52,169 nucleotides of DNA from Coprinopsis marcescibilis (Eukaryota > Basidiomycota > Agaricomycetes > Agaricales > Psathyrellaceae). The position numbers and the translations under genes were made by a program. The notes under the pieces are model-generated. The model was not told the origin of the DNA and searched no databases. It saw nothing but the letters and a program-made list of their open reading frames with translations. This document shows positions 47,975 through 52,169 of this stretch, one piece after another. The DNA is taken from the NCBI GenBank assembly GCA_004369085.1, contig ML210351.1, forward strand, positions 1 through 52,169, read 5' to 3'. Every line of letters starts with the position of its first letter. The stretch's first letter is position 1.

Positions 47975-50374
47975 TGCCCCTATCTAATAGTGGAGAGCCT
48001 TCCTGAAAATCCATCCTCTTAAAGCAAGGGCTCGGCGAGAACCCGTCATCCAGACATCGGGTGGCAGTCTCCTTCCCCATACAACCCATACAGTTCCTCT
48101 ACAATGTGCAGGGTTGGTGTGATAAGCTTGCCCGTGAGTTCACCGATCTCATTGTTTGGCAGGGATCACGGTGATCTCGCTGAGAACTACCGATGTGCTC
48201 GTTACGGCAAAAGCTTTAAGGTTCTGGTATAGATAAACGCCCAATGCTTGACAAGATAGATAATCTATATCAGCGACTCGGTGAGAGATAGGGCTTACAG
48301 TTGAAAGTCACAGAGGGTTTTCCACACGTTCATCTGTTGCTCTTCCCTCACGAGGTCGAGAATTCGGAGCTGCCCCGAAAATAAGTAATTCCTAGTCTCA
48401 TGGGACTGAATTAACCGCAGTCAACGCCTCACATTCAACTGATTTGCTCCATACCCTTCTTCGCACCCGTTTATCCAGTCCCGTGTTAACTCCATTCATA
48501 GTTTCGACCCTTGACCAAGATCTAAGCGCAACTGAAGCCGAGAGTGTCAACAAACCGGCTGAACCTCGTTAACCTGTCCGTCGCCGAGACCATGTGCCCT
48601 TCTCATCCACCTCGTATTATTCAGAGCCCTACGCAGTGAAGGTGATAACGGACTTGTCGCAAGTAACGAAGTGTACGAAGCTCACCTATTGAATGCGCAG
48701 GAAGGAGTGAACTCCGATCAAGAACTGGACAGGCCGTTGCTCCTCGAGCCTTGGTTTCACGCGACCGTCACCGTCACACCGTAAGAGTAGTGTCTATATC
48801 CACGCAACGCACAGAAAAAGCCTCCTTGAGAGCCATGTACTGAGGCCGTGTTCTTGTCAACGATGACTTCACATAATATTAGCCAGATCTGAAGCAACCG
48901 TTTAGCACATCCAAAGCGCTTCTCATTCACAAACTAATTCACACCTGTTCTCATGGTATGAAACCTGCCAGCTAGAGAATGCGGGCAGTCCAGCGAGGTA
49001 TCGCCGCAAGTGGATGATAGCGCCACCGTCACCAGGAATTATCTAAATGCGAGGGCGAGTACGTTAACGATAGTCTCGTTTCTCGGTGGAATTTGAGGGG
49101 GGTGACGTACAGTGGTAACGGGAACGGTTGACAATAACCCGACCTTCCAACTGTAGGAGTCGAGGAACTCGTGGAGGGCTAACACGGTACGCTAGGCTGG
49201 GGATCCGAGTACGTGTAGGACGACCCTTTCAGGAGTCCCCCGATTGGACTCTCCGAAGCTGAGCCGATGTTGCGGACATTTACCTGCTGACCATACTGGA
49301 ACGTGGTCGGTCGGAGAAGAGGCGTGTTCGTCGAGCTTTAGCGAAAAGACTCCAGAATAATCCAAGCCGAAACCAGATCGCCCGAAAATTCACAGTGAAG
49401 TGCGTTACAGACAAAAAAGGCTCCCAGGCCCAGCGATTAGAGCGATTATAGAACTCGAAAGATACAATAGGGTGAGTCTCAAAGATGAAAGAGGGAACCA
49501 GGAGAGGAGGATGCACTTGTGCCAATCTTATCTGAAGGATGTGACTAGGTGTACGATTTGACGTCATCAGATTTTTAGATCCGCGAATTTGAAGACGGAA
49601 TGAGAGGAATTGAAAGTCCCGCAATGATGATACATGTGAAATGTTAACATTTGTGCGTACTACACACTGTCGAGTCGTTGAAATTTGGGCGGCCGGTCGC
49701 TAAGCGCTCGAAAACTGATGGCGAACGGACCCGAAAGCGTCATGAAAAAGCCACCCAACACGGCTCTTCACTATTTTCACAGCTCTTCACAGAAGAAAGA
49801 AGATAGGTGGGCCTTGCATAGATCCTTTTTTGTGGTCATGCGTCCCGGGAGAAATTCAGAAGAAATTCCAGAATTTCGGCTCAGATAGTCTTAGGACAAA
49901 GGCAAGAAGGAAAATGGCGCGCGACCACGTAGCCGATCGCTTGGTTAAAGCCGAGAAGAAGAAGGCAATTGCGTCCGCCCCATGGTGCAAGAAACTGGAC
50001 CAGGTCCTCGAAAGCGTCTGATTGGAACAAAACTACTGTTATACACGAGTAGAAAATGAGAATAGCGAAAGGATGATACTGTTTACTGCCTGGCATTACA
50101 TTGCTGTTGTACAATCTAAATTAATGTATGGGTGGGTGTTCTAGCTAGTATGGTATCTGGCGTCAGATGAGTCATGCTCGTACATGCGAAGGCGCACAAG
50201 GGATAAATAGTAGACGTTGCGTGGACGTGAAAAAGTGATATCAAGCATCAAAGAAATGATAGCGCAAAGGTCATGTACACGTGCCCCTACGAGGGTGCTA
50301 GTGACATACTCTGTGGTTGTAGTGAGGCTCCCATAACATCGAAGTCTGTCATCATATGATGCATAGGCCGCTTT
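47975..50374. other. Gene-poor 2.4-kb stretch
   Basis: Only short ORFs without motifs (the longest about 114 codons at 49280-49624, minus). A plus-strand 63-codon ORF ending at 50021 (KARRKMARDHVADRLVKAEKKK) is Lys-rich but isolated. I cannot support any gene, RNA or mobile element here. Confidence 0.5.
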
Positions 50375-52002
50375 CTAGGTGGCATAGACATATCCTGGAC
50401 AAGAGGTCAATCCGAGTCCGAATAGTCGAGCGGGAGGACCAACCTCGCAGGCGCCATATGGGTTATCTAAAATGAAAGTCATTAGAGGCTGGAGCAAATT
50501 CGGTAGTAGGTAAATTACCTTGTAATTGTGGTGGCTGGTCCCAGGTACGCGAGTGCTTTCTCCCCCTCCCGGAATGATCCTGGTGGGTTGACTGTTGGTG
50601 AGTGGGTTGATCGAGAACACGAACATTATAAACACACCTCCAAATGTAATGTTCCGTCCGCACTGTATATTGTTCCATCTGGTTCCGGCCACTCCATTGG
50701 CTTCTGTTGTGGTACACGAGCGTGTACGATGTTGAATGGGTCTAACGAGTGTTGCTGATGCTGCTGCTGTGGCTGTTGTTGTTGCTGAGGATTGTGCTGC
50801 GCCGCGCCGTTAAGCAACATGTTGCTGTAGAGGGGGACACAGACTTACCTCAAGGGCGTAACGCGTCGGGCTATGTCTTTGCTCATCTGAAACTGAGGAT
50901 TTCCGCGACCGAGCGTCGGCTAAGCGTAAGTTAGACCGGAAAGTGGTTACCGAGAAACGCACACACCGAGGGACATTTGGTTTCGTTGCAAGATCACAGA
51001 GACTGTGTCATTTCGTAAGGCAGGAAACACACTCGTTTTATCAATAGACACACCGATATCGTCGCGTCGCTTTTCCGCCGCTGTAACAGCTTGTCGGGCC
51101 TGTCGTTCGAGATCCAAACATGACGTATACCGCATAAACGAATCTTGTGTGTCTTTCTGCGCGCGAAGAAGGGACATCCGGGCTGCTTGCAGTGTTTGTT
51201 CTTTCAATCGGAAACAGTTAATATGAAACGATGAAAAGATTGTGACGGAGATAGCGCACTTGATGAATTTGCCTCGGCAGCCAATGCTTCAGCTGTCATT
51301 AGGGAAGGTGACTCGGACGCTCGTGAATGGGACAGTTGCGCGACAATGTCACTTGTACGGTCTATTAAAACGCATTAAGATAACTATAGACGAAGGAAAA
51401 TGAAAGTGGGCCACACCGTTTGAATGAGGATGTTGCGGATCAATGAACCCTTGATCTGAAGGTTCTGGGGAAAATGAGTCTGTGGAATGTTCCCGATGTT
51501 GGTAGAGTTCTGTGCCTGCAGGTGCGTTTCGAAGTCGTGGGTTGTGGGGAAGTCCAGAATTTTGACGTTCGACGAATTTTCGGAGGAATGTGAGCTCCAC
51601 ATCGTCGGGCATAACGTACGGTGGTCCTTGAATATCTCCCTTCTGCATGAGCAATTCCAGATGGCTCATCGTCTTGTCCTTCAATTGTTGCAGCCATTCG
51701 TGTAGTTCCATATGGTCCTGGTCCGCACGAGCATCGTAGTCCTGCCGTCTGCGAGCCTTCCTCCAGTATGTCTTTGTAAGCTTCAAGGCGCGATTGACTT
51801 CGTTGTCGAGCATGCGATACCATTCACTGGCTTGTCGATTGAGTTTGACTGCGAGGACGCCTGGCTGGACCCGAAGCTGGAGAATGCAGCGACCATCGCG
51901 GTCTGGAGGCCCCAATACCCCCTTCTGTCCCTGGTTTCCTCGAGTGGCACCACGAGAAACGTTTCCGAGCTCTGGCCAAGGTAAGTCGTCTGGCGTCGAC
52001 AT
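50375..52002 (-). CDS. Hypothetical orphan protein in seven exons (438 aa)
   Basis: Exons: 52002-51417, 51361-51260, 51200-50967, 50919-50849, 50796-50638, 50591-50519 and 50466-50375. Introns are 46-59 nt with GT-AG borders and the phases agree exactly, which is the main evidence for a real gene. The first ~130 residues look helical and charged (ALKLTKTYWRKARRRQDYDARADQDHMELHEWL). The next part is a coiled-coil candidate (SLLRAQKDTQDSF, LERQARQAVTAAEKRRDD). A Gln-rich stretch (PQQQQQPQQQHQQH) follows, then a short C-terminus rich in Gly/Pro/Cys. I recognise no domain. Upstream codons in the frame contain no ATG, so MSTPDDLPWPEL is the start. The promoter lies in the last ~170 bp of the window. 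Confidence 0.7.
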
Positions 52003-52169
52003 GCTGAGATTCGGGGAGGAAGACACTTTGAAAAGTAAGTAGTGGCAAATATAGCCGGTGGCAAACTGAGGCGCCAAGTGTGTTAAATTCAAGGACTATT
52101 CGGCATTTAAGGGTGGATTGGGGTTTCGCGGGACAGCCAGATGACACAGATTTATCGAGATTCGATGTA

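Noticed and set aside
50825..50848. A 24-nt intron in the orphan gene
   Set aside because: Too short and out of frame; the acceptor at 50797 gives a 52-nt intron with a CTTAAC branch site and correct phase.

Overview
The window is nuclear DNA of a basidiomycete fungus, most likely an Agaricomycete. The signs are dense genes split by many 46-70 nt GT-AG introns (CTAAC/CTGAC-like branch sites), short spacers, a Snf5 with a GATA-type finger, Set1 with RRM plus SET, Vps15, and expanded families (fungal protein kinases, TPR-CHAT). The TPR-CHAT and kinase expansions suggest a Rhizoctonia-like lineage, but I cannot prove that from one window. Gene models were built by hand; every complete multi-exon model below closes in frame, with summed exon lengths divisible by three.

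Layout. 1-8.1 kb is a housekeeping block: a DUF1308 (C7orf25/UPF0415-like) gene running off the left edge (minus), a divergent carboxylesterase-like gene that lacks its nucleophile serine, and a 1,663-residue Snf5 subunit of SWI/SNF (minus). 8.1-34.7 kb is an accessory block: three protein-kinase-like genes (694, 443 and 614 aa), a 1,534-residue TPR-CHAT putative caspase-like protease, an NYN-domain putative ribonuclease, an alpha/beta hydrolase, a secreted S41/CPAF-like peptidase in 16 exons with micro-exons, then almost 3 kb without a confident gene. 34.7-47.4 kb returns to conserved genes: a Pro/Ser-rich protein, Set1 (H3K4 methyltransferase) and Vps15 (regulatory kinase of the class III PI3-kinase). 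47.4-52.2 kb holds a small hypothetical gene, about 2.4 kb of gene-poor DNA and a seven-exon orphan gene (minus).

How the genes may work together. Snf5 and Set1 are both chromatin regulators but lie about 28 kb apart and act in separate complexes. The most interesting local grouping is the three kinase-like genes beside a TPR-CHAT protein with an intact His/Cys dyad, followed by an NYN RNase-like gene. By analogy with bacterial TPR-CHAT and other caspase-like sensor proteins this could be an immune, allorecognition or cell-death module, but co-function is inferred from proximity only.

An assembly fault is visible. A 10-N gap at 19514-19523 is flanked on both sides by the same 66 bp. Removing one copy plus the gap restores a single reading frame through the TPR-CHAT gene, so the break is artificial.
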